Part shown: positions 1 to 12,600 of the stretch, in pieces
How positions within the stretch are numbered: the first letter of the stretch is position 1
Layout: the number at the start of each line of letters is the position of its first letter
NCBI GenBank assembly: GCA_964036045.1
Contig: OZ038378.1
Location: 166,765,963-166,829,962, forward strand
DNA: 64,000 bases
Origin: Eutreptiella sp. 'Long Island Sound 2002'
Lineage: Eukaryota; Euglenozoa; Euglenophyceae; Eutreptiales; Eutreptiaceae
Direction of reading: 5' to 3'
Translations under genes and position numbers: made by a program
The notes under the pieces: model-generated
The model's database searches: none
Told to the model about the DNA's origin: nothing
What the model saw: only the letters and a program-made list of their open reading frames with translations

Positions 1-2800
1 TACACATACCCCCCCCAAGGTGACGACATTTTGGTGCATTACGCCAAAAGTTGAGAAAAGTCTGAAAAAATGTGAAAACGCTCCGTGTTGGCATAGAACG
101 GATGTCCCAGAGAGATTTGTAAAGCCACTGTATCCCCCCCTCCAAAAGAAACAGGCGCTGTCCCGCCGGTTGTGGGGGCGCAAGGACAATGCAGAATATC
201 GCAGAGTCTCACAAAAAAGGGGGTTACACAACTGGGTGCAATATGCACATTGGTTCACACACACACACACACACACACAGTCTGTGTGCAACCAGCACAC
301 TCACACACCACACACAGTGCTGTATGATTGACGCCAAAGCGTTCGACTGTCTCTTGATGATGCTATCTGCAGCACAGGCCTGTGGGCAATGGCGGTTGTC
401 TGGGACCAGGGAGCAAAGATTTGAACTGATGGGACAGGATGCTCTCCTGGTCATAAACATCGAGGAAATCAGTCAGAGTGCATGACTGGTCTGCAGTCAA
501 GCAGGTGTCATGGGTCTAACATGCTGTCTATACTTTTTGTTTGAGGTATTGATATGTCCCGAGGGTGGAGGATAGGGTGTCCATGACTGCTTGTGTGGGG
601 AGGGTGATTGTCTACCACCACTGTCGCGAGGGTGGAAGAAGGGTGTCCACGACCACTTGCATGAGGCTTGAGGATTGTAAATTTGGCGACACCACCACCA
701 GCACCACCACCACCACCCCTTTCTTCAAGGTGGAAAGCGTCTATGCCTACACTTTTGTTTACCTTCTGGTTTCAGGTGGTGTGTGGGTTCTAGCAAAGAC
801 ACAGCTGAGGGTGCTCCTGTGGCACTTCACATTGCACGGGAAGCCACGGGAAGGGGGTTGTCGATACCGAGGGGGGGGGGGGGTGGCACGAGGCCATGGT
901 TTTTTGTTTTGTTTGCCTTTGGCGGCGCCTATTGGCCTCTCACCACTGCACATTCCGACCCTCTGTGGGTCCGAAGGTGTTTTGGTTGCATCAACAAGGG
1001 GAGGCAGGGGGCCGCAGGCAGGTCAAGAAGCGCTCTGCACATATACGTCCTGGCATGCATATGCAGCAATGTTCAGCAATTCAATGATCCAAAGTGTACT
1101 GCTCGCCGTATGTACAGTGTCAGACCGCTCAATCACTTGTGTTGCCGTGTTTTGTCGACCAAGACCACTGGTCTGCAATGCTACCACAGGGGAGGGCCAG
1201 TTACTGCCTACTATGACCTTGCTCAAAGGCTGGCACCCAATCGACCACAGGTCAGTCGGAGGTCCAACAAGGGGAGGCGGGGGGGGGGGGGGAGGCGATG
1301 GTGAGTACAAATTTTGGAATGGCAAAACTTGGTGCTGTGAAAATTTGGCATAGTTTGCTAAATACCATTCGAAGATTTGGTACAAACTTCCCAGACACAC
1401 AACAATGCAGGCACAATGGGTGTGTGCATGCAAAGAGCAAAAAAAACGACACATGAAAAAATGGCCACGGATCTTAGCACACCATCGCGTAATTTGGCAC
1501 AGTTTCATTGTGCCAAATTTTTCCTAAGGGTGGGGTTGTGGTGTCCATGATTGCTTACAGGGAGGGTGAATGTCTACCACCACTTTGTTGAGGGTGAAAA
1601 AAGGGTGTCCATAGCTCTGATATGCACTGCAACCAAAAAAGAAAACCGCCATTCCATGGCCCCACAACGATGCGAAACCGAATCCCCATGACATTTGGAC
1701 AAGCCGTTGTTTTACTTAAGGTGCAAGTGCAGCGAAGCGGAAACACACATGTTCAAGCATTGTGCAAACAGATCACGCGCCAGAGGCGCCCCCAACAATC
1801 ATGTCCATTACAGCAAAGCGCTGTTGTTTGGACAACGGGGAGGGGGGGGCAGCACAAAAGCGCACAGAAAGGGCCAAGGGGGAAAATGACCTTGGAAAGA
1901 CCAACAATGTCTCCTTTCTCCGCCTTTGCATCCTGCCGCACGAAGTACACATGTTCAGCCATCTTCTGCAACCCTGCCGATTGGATCTGGCACCAATTCT
2001 TGAATGTAGTGCCATGGAGGAGTACCTCGGGCTGAGTATGTCGGACCATTGTGCTGTATTTCCTGTAAGAACTAATACCTGGCTGGCAGCAGTGGTGTGA
2101 ACATTTTCCAATGTGTTCAAGTTCTCATCCAAGCACTGCACAACAAAGCAACACAGAGTTTGCAAACCCATCACCCTTGTCTAAGGGAGAGCATATGCAC
2201 CACGCACATGCGTCAAGCAGTACTCTTATGGCGAGTCTACCTGGAACAGACTGAGTTCTACCCCGTCCCAAAATGGACCATCGAGGACAGCAAATCCATG
2301 TGCCACATGACATCCTTCCTTCCCACAAACATTGTAGAATCAAAAGGCCAACACAAACGATGACTTGGATCTTTGTACCACCAATTCATCCCCACGTCTA
2401 ACTTGAAAGCTGCTTGGTTAGGCCAGACGGCTAAATCTCCGCGCCACGCGCTAAGCACCGCCCAGGTTCCCAAACTAAAGTCCCTCCAAGTGATGAGGGG
2501 GGGGGGGGGGGCTTCGGGCGACGATGCTTGAATACTTGAAACATGGAAACGTCCCTCCAATGTCTATGAAAGCGAGCTTTTACATTTCACCCTCGCTATG
2601 GCATATGCTCAAAAGCAAGCGATGAATTTGAGGCCTATCCTCCTCAAAAGTGGTTCAAAGCCAAGTTGTTGCACTGCGTGCGCACTGCGTGCATACTGCA
2701 CACGCAAAGGCCGGTATACTCACCCAAGAATACCTGTCACCTGATTGGTAGCACAGCCAAGCAGCAAAGCCCACATGAGAACCACGAAACTGCCTTCAAC
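1..2800. other. Non-coding stretch with short repeats
   Basis: No convincing exon is visible on either strand. The open frames are short and run over (CA)n, (CAC)n or poly(G). A diverged direct repeat is present at 562-652 and 1528-1614; both copies share the phrase 'gtccatgactgcttg...tctaccaccact' followed by 'gggtgtcca'. A (CA)n tract lies at 256-279, and G runs of ten or more bases lie at about 871-882, 1279-1292 and 2498-2510. Confidence 0.5.
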
Positions 2801-2818
2801 TTTGGTACTCCACTATCC

Positions 2819-3430
2819 CTATGAACAAACCATGCTCAAGTGGCAAGTGCCACACTTAGATATATCACCAAGACGGTGGCCACACAATTGGCAACAAACA
2901 CCATCATCATTTTCCTCCTCCTCAATGGTTGCCTCCTCCCGTGCCCATAGAGACTCAGGCACATGAGGCCAAGGTCCATAGGGTTGATACCTAGTCTGCC
3001 TGCGAATACAAAACTGAGTAAGGTGGAGCAAAATACGCACATGGCCATGCAACTCCGTTGCAGAGCGTGTCCAAACAGTGCGGACAATCCTCCATTGCCA
3101 CAACCGTGCAAAGAGGTGCTCCACCTTTGCACGATAGAAGCCATGCACATCGTTATACTCTTGTTGGTCTTCACTCAAAGTTTTCCGACCAATATAAGGC
3201 GCAGCGGTGTTCAAGAAGCCCTTATAGGCGCCGTCATGTGCACCTATTTCAAATTCGAAAAACGGCCCATGTGTTCGCAAAGGACCACGTTGATCCCAAA
3301 TCATAACATCCGCGGAGGTTCCCAGCATAAGGTCACATATACATACTATATTCCCAAGATTGTCCACAGCCACGGTTATCTTATAAACATGGCCTGCGTA
3401 CTTGGGATTGAAAAGGACATCCGAGCCAGA
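2819..3430 (-). pseudogene. PIF/Harbinger-type (DDE_Tnp_4-like) transposase, decayed fragment
   Basis: The minus-strand frame from about 3430 to 2819 reads through NPKYAGHVYKITVAVDNLG, then DLMLGTSADVMIWDQRG, DGAYKG and RAKVEHLFARL. This order matches the catalytic half of PIF/Harbinger-type DDE endonucleases: a 'D.G.i......GS..D...w' strand, the second catalytic Asp in 'DGAYKG', and the catalytic Glu in 'R..VE..f..L'. The first catalytic Asp should lie upstream but is not found; the frame is broken there by a poly(G) run at about 3437-3446. The C-terminus has an acidic stretch (EEEEND) followed by CxxC pairs (CQLC, CGTC) that could bind zinc. Minus-strand frames at 4092-3739 and 4703-4317 may be remnants of the N-terminal part. 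The frame ends at a stop at 2819. It is probably inactive. Confidence 0.65.
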
Positions 3431-4149
3431 TTTTTTTTGGGGGGGGCTACAAGAGTGTGCACAGGCGTGCGCAACGGTCGACCCTTAGTCGAATGGTGCA
3501 TTTTGGCCGTGCAAGGGGGCGGGGAGACAAACAGGGAGGTGAAGTGGATTAAAGTGCCCTCTCATGTAATTATTGAAGGTAACAATGACACGGCGGTGAA
3601 ACAAGCAACACCCAAGGCAACAACTAGACATGCAGAAGTCCATCCTGAACCCACCTGCCTGAGCCTGAGTGACCCGAAACAAAGGGGCCTCTGGCCCCCA
3701 CGTTTTGGGAAAACACAAGCGCAGGGGTGAGGTAATGTTTAGTGAGGGCAGCATCCACAAAACGTGATAATACTATGGGGACCCGAGAAGGCAGGGGAGA
3801 TGTAGCCAGATTGATTTCTCCCCATATGCTCGGTGGGTTGAGATTTGTCGCGTCCTGCCAGGGTGTTATACCCCAGAACCAGCAAATCCTGGCGACAACA
3901 GAACTGAGGAATTTTCTGTTTTTCCAGTGCACCGCAGATCTGCAGGTGACCTCTCATGAGCACCTCACAGGCACACAACATGCTCCCCAAGAACATCTCA
4001 GTATCAATGATTGCATCAATGAAGGCAATGTGGGATAAATGTGTTCCTGTTCCATCACATTGCTGCCAAATGCTATCAACATTTTGACACAAACATAAAA
4101 AAAATACACATCAAAGGATCAAATGCCCAGCAAACAATGCCATTCCACC

Positions 4150-4270
4150 ATGAGGTAACGTTTGCCCAGCGCGCCCAGAATCCAAATCAATGTTCCGGCC
4201 ATCTATCCCAATGCTTTACCCCCAAACAGTACTCCCTCATCGAGCCCAGGAACCCAAAGCAGAAATGACA
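4150..4270 (+). repeat. Interspersed repeat, copy related to 43979-44090
   Basis: The phrase from 'caaatcaatgttccggccatctatcccaatgc' onward to 'cccaggaacccaaagcag' matches the reverse complement of 43979-44090. Both copies encode the same degenerate peptide pattern (NQCSGH..QC.TPK..SL..PRNPK). The related motif 'tttgcccagcgcgctaacgtt' recurs at 4558, 43378 and 43796, so this is a dispersed family. Confidence 0.6.
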
Positions 4271-4280
4271 CACCAAAGCA

Positions 4281-6053
4281 CAAAATGCAGGCAAACCGAA
4301 AATCTTTCATTTATTGTTAGTCAACAACCGTAACCCCTGGTTGCATGTATCTCATTCTCGGGGGATGGAGAGCATAGGGGAGGCGACTGTGATGAAGAGT
4401 GGCTTTGGTGGGACGGTGACCCTTTGCACGCAGGGCTAGGTCAGAAAATCCCATACAGACACGTGCCTCCAAACGGTTGGAGGCGCCCAGATGGTTGCAC
4501 TGCGCTAAGGGCGCCCCTTGAGACCAGGGGGGGGTAGAACTGGGGGGAAATAGGTGGGAACTTTGCCCAGCGCTAACATACCCTCCATGAATCTCATGAG
4601 ACATAGCCTGTGAGGTCAGTTGGCAGAGTGGGTTCAACAAAAAATCATGAAAGGGAACTGGAATGCAATCATGTTTCCGGTTGTACTTCATGCGGGACAC
4701 CAACTAATTGACAGGGGGATTGAAGATTCACCGAACAGCACAGGTGGCTCGTTGGGGTCTCTTGGCAGTGGTTCGAGGTTAACAGCAGATTGGGAATCAA
4801 TGGTCTTTCAGGGCCTGGGATCCAGGAATGGCTCGGCAGCGCATGATCGCTAGCACATTAGACCTTGTAAAGGGGCCCATGCAGGGCGAGGGGATATTAG
4901 TGAGCTTAGTTCATGGGCTAGACGCCACTTGCCAGACTACAATAGCTGTGAGCGAGTGAGGTCCGTACTCCGGCGGTAGAGCGGCAGTAGAGCAAAAGGC
5001 TCTACCAGTCAACTTAGCTCTGAGGTGGCCTGGCAAGCAGTACATGAGGCTGTTGGGTGTGTCGCCCCGCATCCCATTCATTGCTCATGCTGCTCATGCG
5101 TGTAAAAGGGCATGTGCGTTGTCCATGGGCGCAAACCCATTACACAGGGCAGCCATGCAAGCCCAGGGTTACAAAGGGCAGCGGGGGGGGGGGGACTCTG
5201 CGTGACCAAGGCACCATTGGTGGGCGGAAGTCGGCTGGTGACGCCGGTTACCATCCATTGGCAAGGGAAGGTAACCCAGAGCGGTCGAAACGTGCCTATG
5301 GCGGGTCGGAAGGAGACCAAAGTGACTGGAAAATGACTGATAGCAGACATAGCAACGGCCCAGAAACGTGAAGACTCATCGATTGAACACATAAATACTC
5401 TGGGCGCGCTTAAACGATGCACCAACAAACCCACTGCCTCACCAACGTGTTCCGTTGCGCATGCCTTGTAGTCGACTAAATTGTGCACTCTTCATGGAGG
5501 TTTCTGTGGGAAATTGGAGGACATTCAAAAAATGGGCTGTGAGACACCCACACCGCAGCATCCAAACTTCCCGACAGGGCATGATCCAACGAGGGGCAGC
5601 AGAGGTCAAGCCGCCAGCCACTCGTTCTATGGTTCCAAAGCTCTGTAGCAGGAAGGAGGCAGGATATGAAGAGTGGGTATGGCTCCCCCCTGATGCTTGC
5701 TGGCGCGCAGAAGAATAGACATTGAGTCTTCGACAAGGCTCTGGGCGGAGAAATCACTTGGCCGTCACCGTCAATGAGATGAAATCGGTGTGTATGTGCG
5801 TGTTTAGCTGTTCATTTCACAGAGGGCAAGCACCTGTTAAGGTGACACTCTTATGCAAGGACATCTTGGGAATGGTTAGGGGACAACATGTTACAGAAGG
5901 AGACGAGCATAGGGTCAGTGTGTCATTTGAGTGCGCGTGCGTGCGTCCAGCACTGCAAAGGATACTCCTTCATGCGTTGGACGTTGCTCATGCCCTGCAC
6001 AACATGTGCATGTGACAATGCCACATTGTGACCATGTGACTGCAAAAAGTGAA

Positions 6054-6093
<40 letters not shown>

Positions 6094-7250
6094 GGTGAAT
6101 GTGTGCAACGCCCAGAAAATCACCTTAGGATTTGCCATCATATCATATCACATCACGCGTGCACGTGTGTGTGCTCTGTACTATTAAAGGTATGCACACA
6201 GACAACCCAAGGCACACTTCGGTCTAAATGGGAATATATGCAATGCAGGTACGGATACACGCGCATGCGCATACACACACGCACGAGTACCATGAGTGCG
6301 ACAGAAGCCACTTGTAACCGCCACTACCCCTGCCCAGGACTCCCTTTGAGAGCAGGTCTAGGATTCCGTTGCAAAGGGCGGAGGGGTGCACCGGACCCAC
6401 ATATCACCTTAGGGCAAGGCATTGAAGTCACGAAGTTTGCTCCTTCTACTCTGGGCAGCCTGAGTTGAGCCGTGAGGGGGGCGCATAGGGGTGGTGCGCA
6501 CACAGACATGGACACACACACACACGCATACACACATGGTACACAGACATGGTACCACACAAATTGTACAATGTGGAGGTTGGCTGGTGCAGCCATCACG
6601 CTGCACTGCTCAGCAGCGCCCTCTTGGGGTTGGTTGCGTTGGTGGCAACAACAGGATCGTTAGCCTGGCATGGGAGCCCTGGTGCAGCGGTCAGAGACCA
6701 GGTCCTGGGCACAGGACCTGATCAGGTACAGCACAGCAAGGAACTGTACAGCCACCAATACGGTATGGAGGGACAGGGATGGACGGCGAGGCAAGGAGCT
6801 GGAAGAGCTGGGCTGTGCAGCCACAGGCCCTTGAAAACGGGATGCCCTTCGGGGAACAAGATGAAGCCCGCATCCCGTTCTGCATAGGACTACAAAGAAA
6901 CACACAATGGAGACAAAGGCAAAAGAGGGAGTCGATATGAATGCAATCGCGAGCTACCCGGGCTGCAGTGGGGAATGGGCACAAGTGCTCAGTTGGCCCA
7001 AGAGGACAAACACTCTCTTCTGACGCCACGAATCATTTGGGACCACAATCCATTTCGAACCGCGGACCATTTCGGACCGCGCACCATTTAGGGTCGCGGA
7101 TCATTGGTAACTCTTTCCCTCCCGCACTTGTGCATGCAAGATTTCAGAATGAGGCAATCAAAGGACGTAGCATTGCTTGATGATTGGTTGCATACAATAC
7201 CACGAAGGACGGAGTATGTGGCAGTTGTGGACATTACTTGCTCATTGAGC
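4281..7250. other. Non-coding stretch, scattered microsatellites
   Basis: No exon with coding character is recognised. There is a (GT)n tract at 6056-6085, (CA)n-like sequence at 6270-6282 and 6516-6538, and a poly(G) run at about 5181-5191. At 7040-7105 a short phrase 'accatttcg.accgcg' is repeated about four times with changes. Confidence 0.45.
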
Positions 7251-7344
7251 AATTTCACTTTAACATACGCATTCGCACATGCAGGCGCACGCAGACGCAC
7301 GGCCCAAAGTACTTCGAATCCCAAGACTCGAAGTAGCTACTACA

Positions 7345-7425
7345 CCGGCGACAGTAGTGAAGCCGTGGTTTCCGAACTCTCCTGCAGACCCCAAAGTCGA
7401 GGGTTCGAACCCGATGGTTGAAAAC
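7345..7425 (+). other. Possible tRNA-derived (SINE-like) promoter remnant
   Basis: A B-box-like 'ggttcgaaccc' at about 7404-7414 follows an A-box-like 'tagtgaagccgtgg' at about 7354-7367 at tRNA-like spacing. The flanking bases do not pair into a good acceptor or T stem, so a functional tRNA is unlikely. Confidence 0.2.
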
Positions 7426-7536
7426 ACGTGGAGTCGCACGCTCGCATGTTGGCGAGTGGTGCTCATAAATTTCGGACCCATGCCCCGGAATCCAGCACAC
7501 GCACAGGCGCAGATACGCAGGCAGGCGCGCAGTCGT

Positions 7537-7540
<4 letters not shown>

Positions 7541-7570
<30 letters not shown>
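7541..7570. repeat. (CA)n microsatellite
   Basis: About 15 uninterrupted CA units. Confidence 0.95.
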
Positions 7571-7573
<3 letters not shown>

Positions 7574-7789
7574 GTAAGAACCCAAATACACGCCCTGGAG
7601 CGAAGATGACAGGCAAGGCACGTGCACTGCGCATCTGGACCGCTCGTCAGGACATACACAAAAGAATGAAGGAGACACACACACTTCGGGAGGGAAATCA
7701 GAACCACAACAAAAACACGTGCAGTGTGGGTGAAACCGGGCACGGCGATGGCACGACACTCCAGAAAAACCTCGTCAGGCCACAGACAC

Positions 7790-7976
7790 GGACACACACA
7801 CACACACACACACACACGATTTACGGAACGAAACGGGCAGCAGTCAAGACGCGGGCAGCAGTCAAGAAGGCCTGTTTGCACTCATTCTCGTCAGGCACAA
7901 TCAGAACAAAAGCAATGGCATTGTCTGGCCGCGCTAGGCGCCTTTCTGCAGTACAGGGTACATGAGAGTGAAAGTG

Positions 7977-8012
<36 letters not shown>

Positions 8013-8168
8013 TTACGGAACGAAACGGGCAGCAGTCAAGACGCGGGCAGCAGTCAAGAAGGCCTGTTTGCACTCATTCTCGTCAGGCACAATCAGAACA
8101 AAAGCAATGGCATTGTCTGGCCGCGCTAGGCGCCTTTCTGCAGTACAGGGTACATGAGAGTGAAAGTG

Positions 8169-8208
<40 letters not shown>

Positions 8209-8364
8209 TTACGGAACGAAACGGGCAGCAGTCAAGACGCGGGCAGCAGTCAAGAAGGCCTGTTTGCACTCATTCTCGTCAGGCACAATCAGAACAAAAG
8301 CAATGGCATTGTCTGGCCGCGCTAGGCGCCTTTCTGCAGTACAGGGTACATGAGAGTGAAAGTG

Positions 8365-8402
<38 letters not shown>

Positions 8403-8577
8403 TTACGGAACGAAACGGGCAGCAGTCAAGACGCGGGCAGCAGTCAAGAAGGCCTGTTTGCACTCATTCTCGTCAGGCACAATCAGAACAAAAGCAATGG
8501 CATTGTCTGGCCGCGCTAGGCGCCTTTCTGCAGTACAGGGTACATGAGAGTGAAAGTGAACACACACACACACACAA
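7790..8577 (+). repeat. Tandem array of a ~195-bp unit, each unit headed by a (CA)n tract
   Basis: Four near-identical copies begin with 'tttacggaacgaaacgggcag' at about 7820, 8012, 8208 and 8402. Each runs through '...aagaaggcctgtttgcactcattctcgtcaggcac...' to 'gtacatgagagtgaaagtga' and is separated from the next by a (CA)n tract of varying length. The copies look almost identical, which implies recent expansion. Apparent ORFs here simply translate the repeat. Confidence 0.95.
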
Positions 8578-8579
8578 AC

Positions 8580-9144
8580 AACCACGACAGACGACACACG
8601 ACACAAAGCGAGGCGCGCGACGCAAAACCACGTGACGAGCAGACCCGTCAGGCCAGGGTCACGCTGGCATAGTGGGGGCGGAGCGCCTCTCCAACTTGTC
8701 CCACTGAACCCGTGCCGGAGGAAACAAGAGGGGACGGTGAGAGAAGACAGACCGATTGGAGTGGTGAGGCGCCCCTCGGCACACATGCTTATGGTTGTCG
8801 TGAGGCACCCTCTGGATGCCCACGCAATCGCACACCGACTCATGCAGACAAGGACGTCGACACAGAACCAAACAAACGTGTCCGCATATGCAGCCGTCAA
8901 CATTGCGTCGGACACCTCGCGATGGGGGTTGCTGTCAGGCAACCGCCCGGCTGTGTCGTGATGAAGAGGCGCATCCCGACACAGCACAATACTGTCGTGT
9001 GCCAACTGATCGAGGTCGCACACACAACTGATCGAGCCACGGCCAGACAAAACACATGAACGTGACCAGAAATGGAAGGACAGGGGGTCAGTAACGTAAG
9101 CCGCATGAGCAGCAGCACCACCACCACCACCACCACCACCACCA

Positions 9145-9221
<77 letters not shown>

Positions 9222-9416
9222 TGCAAGACAAACGGGCACAACGCGGTTTCCGAGTGTCAGAATCCTCGTCAGTTGGAACGTCAAATAAGACAGAACACAC
9301 ACACACATACACAGGAGAGAGAGATTCACAACTTCATACAGTCGTGCAGTGGCAGGTACCATATTGCTGCTGTGCCCCGCGGCACCAGACCAGGCATCTT
9401 CGGCTGCACAAGGCAA
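8580..9416. other. Spacer downstream of the LRR gene with a (CAC)n-(CA)n compound microsatellite
   Basis: The only structured sequence is the (ACC)n run at about 9117-9147, followed directly by a (CA)n tract of about 70 bases (9148-9218). No exon is recognised. Confidence 0.6.
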
Positions 9417-9659
9417 TCACCGGCCAGTGACTGGCCGGTGAGGAAGTGTGATTTGGTCCAGTTTCTTCATCCCCCGTGCGCTGTGCGCCCCCGGAACGCG
9501 CTTCCCTCCCGGCGGCTCAGGTTTGTATGGGACCTTGGCCTTCTTCTGCAGCAACGCCAAGTAGACCATCGTGTCCTTGAGTACCGGATCCGTCCTAATG
9601 CCATCGAATACATAGCGGCAAACGATACAGGAGGGGCGGGGGGGAATGGGGTCACAGAG
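9417..9659 (-). CDS. LRR gene last exon
   Basis: It encodes YVFDGIRTDPVLKDTMVYLALLQ followed by a Lys/Pro-rich tail and a stop at 9417-9419. The acceptor 'caaag|CTC' is the only phase-0 choice seen close upstream and is tentative. Confidence 0.6.
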   Translation of the reverse strand, partial: LCDPIPPRPSCIVCRYVFDGIRTDPVLKDTMVYLALLQKKAKVPYKPEPPGGKRVPGAHSARGMKKLDQITLPHRPVTGR

Positions 9660-12600
9660 CTTTGCTTGAAGGGGGAGGAAAGTGTGCCCATCGAGCGGAG
9701 GTGGGAGGGGGATTTGATGAAGGGCCCCGGTCTCCTCACGCAGCAGGCAGAGCCGCAACAGGTAATACAAATGAGAAATTCGTTGTGTGGACACATTTTG
9801 GGGAGGTGGGGCAGGGACTTGGAGGCGAGAGTACAGCCCAGGAACTCTTTCCACCCCAAGAAGAGCACAGGCCTGGGGATGGAGCGGGCTACCCCTGGGA
9901 TACACTACCCTGGCCTATCGGGGGGTGCGCAGCATACACGGCATGTGCGACTGGGACAAGTACAAGAGGCTGGGACAAGTACAGCGGTGCTTCATTCGGA
10001 AAAGGCGGGAAGAGCAGATTCCAAGGGGTTTGAGAACGGGGCAGTCCATGGCGTGGACACGCCTTGGGACTAGAGTCGTGTGCCACAGCAAGAGCCCCAG
10101 AAAGAGCACACGGAGGGGAGAGGAGCAGCGGAAATGCCTGCGGGTGTTGGAAGAATGGGCGCCATGGCACGGCCTGCGGAATGGCATGGAAATAGTTGGG
10201 CAGAGAAGGACAGGGGCTGAGCCTGCCAACTGCTACAGAGGCTGGTCCAGGGTCAGCCCCCGAGCGACCGACGAAGCGGGTGCGAATGAACAGAAGGGCG
10301 GTTTGTGCGGGGATCGTAGAAGAGCTCTAGAGGGGGGGCGGATAAAGCCCAATTAACGAGAGCTAAGCGAAGGCGTAGGTGGACCTCCTGGTAGACTGAC
10401 CTTGTCCAACACAGCCACCTCCCAAGAGCTACCGGATTGCAACCACTCCAAGGCACATCACTTCAAAAAAAGAGTGAGAAGGAGGAACGATACAAATTGG
10501 TGTGCGACAAACGCACTGGCGAAACGGACTAGCAGAGCGAGAACCTCCTGCATATCTGCCTTTCGACCTGTTGTCTGCATAGGTGGGGGGGGGGGGCGTG
10601 CGATCAGGAGGAAAGGAGGAACGGATTGGTGGGCAAAATAGGCACGCACACATCAAGAACGGAGGGCTTGGCTGCACCTGGTCCTCCAAAGGTGACACCT
10701 CCGAGACCCATTCAATTCGGAGTGGGTGAGCCACCCCCAAAGCCCCAAAACCCCCCCCCGCCCCCCTCCCCGTGCCCTGTACTGAGCGCAGCCACCCAAG
10801 CCCATCCTCTACGAAGGCCATACCACTCGGCATAAGAGTACTCAAACTTCTCACAGCGCCGATCCTCCAGCTTCTTGGGGACTGCCTGGTGCACTGCCTG
10901 CTGCCAGAACCGATCCCTCTGCTGTTGCTTCTTCAGGGCAGCCCGCTCTGGTGAATTCTGCACAGGCCGCGGGTGGATGCGCAGCGCTCGCGTTTCGTCA
11001 CCGAGCCGCAACATGAGGCGCACAAAGACAGTGTGGACTGTAGGATCCCCAACTCCGTACATCAACCGTCCAAAGCACTTCTGAATGACCCCGCCAACGG
11101 ACAAACCGACTCCACCTTTTGTGGTTCACCCCCCCCCCCCCCGAGTCACTGAGCAATGGCCTGGTGCTGGAGTCCTTCTCTCCTTTGGCATCGGGGTCCT
11201 CTCATAGGGGCTGGTTCTGACAGTACAAACCTCGGCGACCGACCTGAGGTTTGCTCCCTTTGGGAGGCAATTGCTGCATGACAGAAATTACCTTCCCCAA
11301 TGCGGCTGGAGGAGGAGCCAATCAATCAACTGTGTCGTCCCTAGAAAGGGGTCCGCTCCTTTCCCGGTGGTCCCGGGAGAAAGAAAAAAAAAGAAGAATG
11401 GCACCGGGGGCTGCCAACGCTCGGGGGCCGGGGGGTCCACAAGGGCAGAACGAGAAGCCGGTGCTCACGCACGGTACAACTGCAAGCATTTGCATGTCAA
11501 CAAACAGTGTGGACGCAGCTGGGGGCGTTTGCCATAAAGCTCAGTAAGTGCGCCGGTTGGTACTCATGGGTGTGTACACTGACTCGGGGTTTTTTCAAGA
11601 GGAAGTTGCCAACATTGTTTATCCCCAGAAGTATTTGCTTCGCAGGTAAGAGTGGAACAGTTGTCCCTCAGGTGCTGCTGCTGCCCACGTAGCGACCACT
11701 CCACTGCCGAGCGCTCACATGGGTCTGTCCCGAGACGGTGAAGATTTGGGGGTTACATTTCCTGGGGTTCCAGATGACCAAGCAGCATTTCCAGGCATTT
11801 TGCTTTTTGCAGAAGAGCGGGGCTGGCTTTGCACTGTGGTCCGTGGGCCGTCCTGTCCCTTGGGTGGGAGGGGGCGAACCCGCGGAACCTCGGAAACCCG
11901 CTTGGGGCCGCGCTTCGAGACCCAGTTGCAACAACCATGGTCCGAGGGCCGAGGGTGTGCTTCCAGTGCCTCGCTGTTCCCACGTGCACGCCTGTGGGTA
12001 GTCCCCATGGGTATTGAGCAATGCATTGGACCGTCCTTCACTCACAATTTAACTGTTTGCACACGTGGCCAAACTCGCAGACTCGGGACCTCTGGAGTGC
12101 GACACGCAGGAAAAGGGATCCTACCCTGGTGTTCTCGATCCAATTCTTGGTCAGCTGCTGCTGAATCTCTGTGTGAAGCTTGTACCCAATGGAATGCGGC
12201 AAAGCCAAGCGAGCAATGTTGCGGTTGGGCTGCAGGGCCTCCAACATGGCCTGTCCACCTGAATATCATAAAACCAGGCTGACATACATGCATTTGTGCA
12301 CTCGTGGACAGATGAGGCAATGGCAGCAGAAGAGGGTGGGTGTGAGCGGGCAGTAGATCAACAGCCGTTCTGGAGCCAAACCGAATTGAGAATGAGCAAG
12401 CGTGGGAGGCAGGCATGTTACAACCAACCACCGATGCATCTTCATACCCCGCAATTACCGTTTTCGAACCATACATGCGATAGCATACGCGGCCCCTGAG
12501 ATGTTAGGCTGTCGGCTGCAGGCAGTCATTGCGCGAGATGATTCCACTTGTCCAACCTACTCCAAGGAGGAGAAGGAAGAGAGTCGAATGCCGTCTGATA

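Noticed and set aside
7255-9416. Several frames of 200-337 codons rich in Cys-Val or Thr-His
   Set aside because: They translate (CA)n/(GT)n tracts and the ~195-bp tandem unit.
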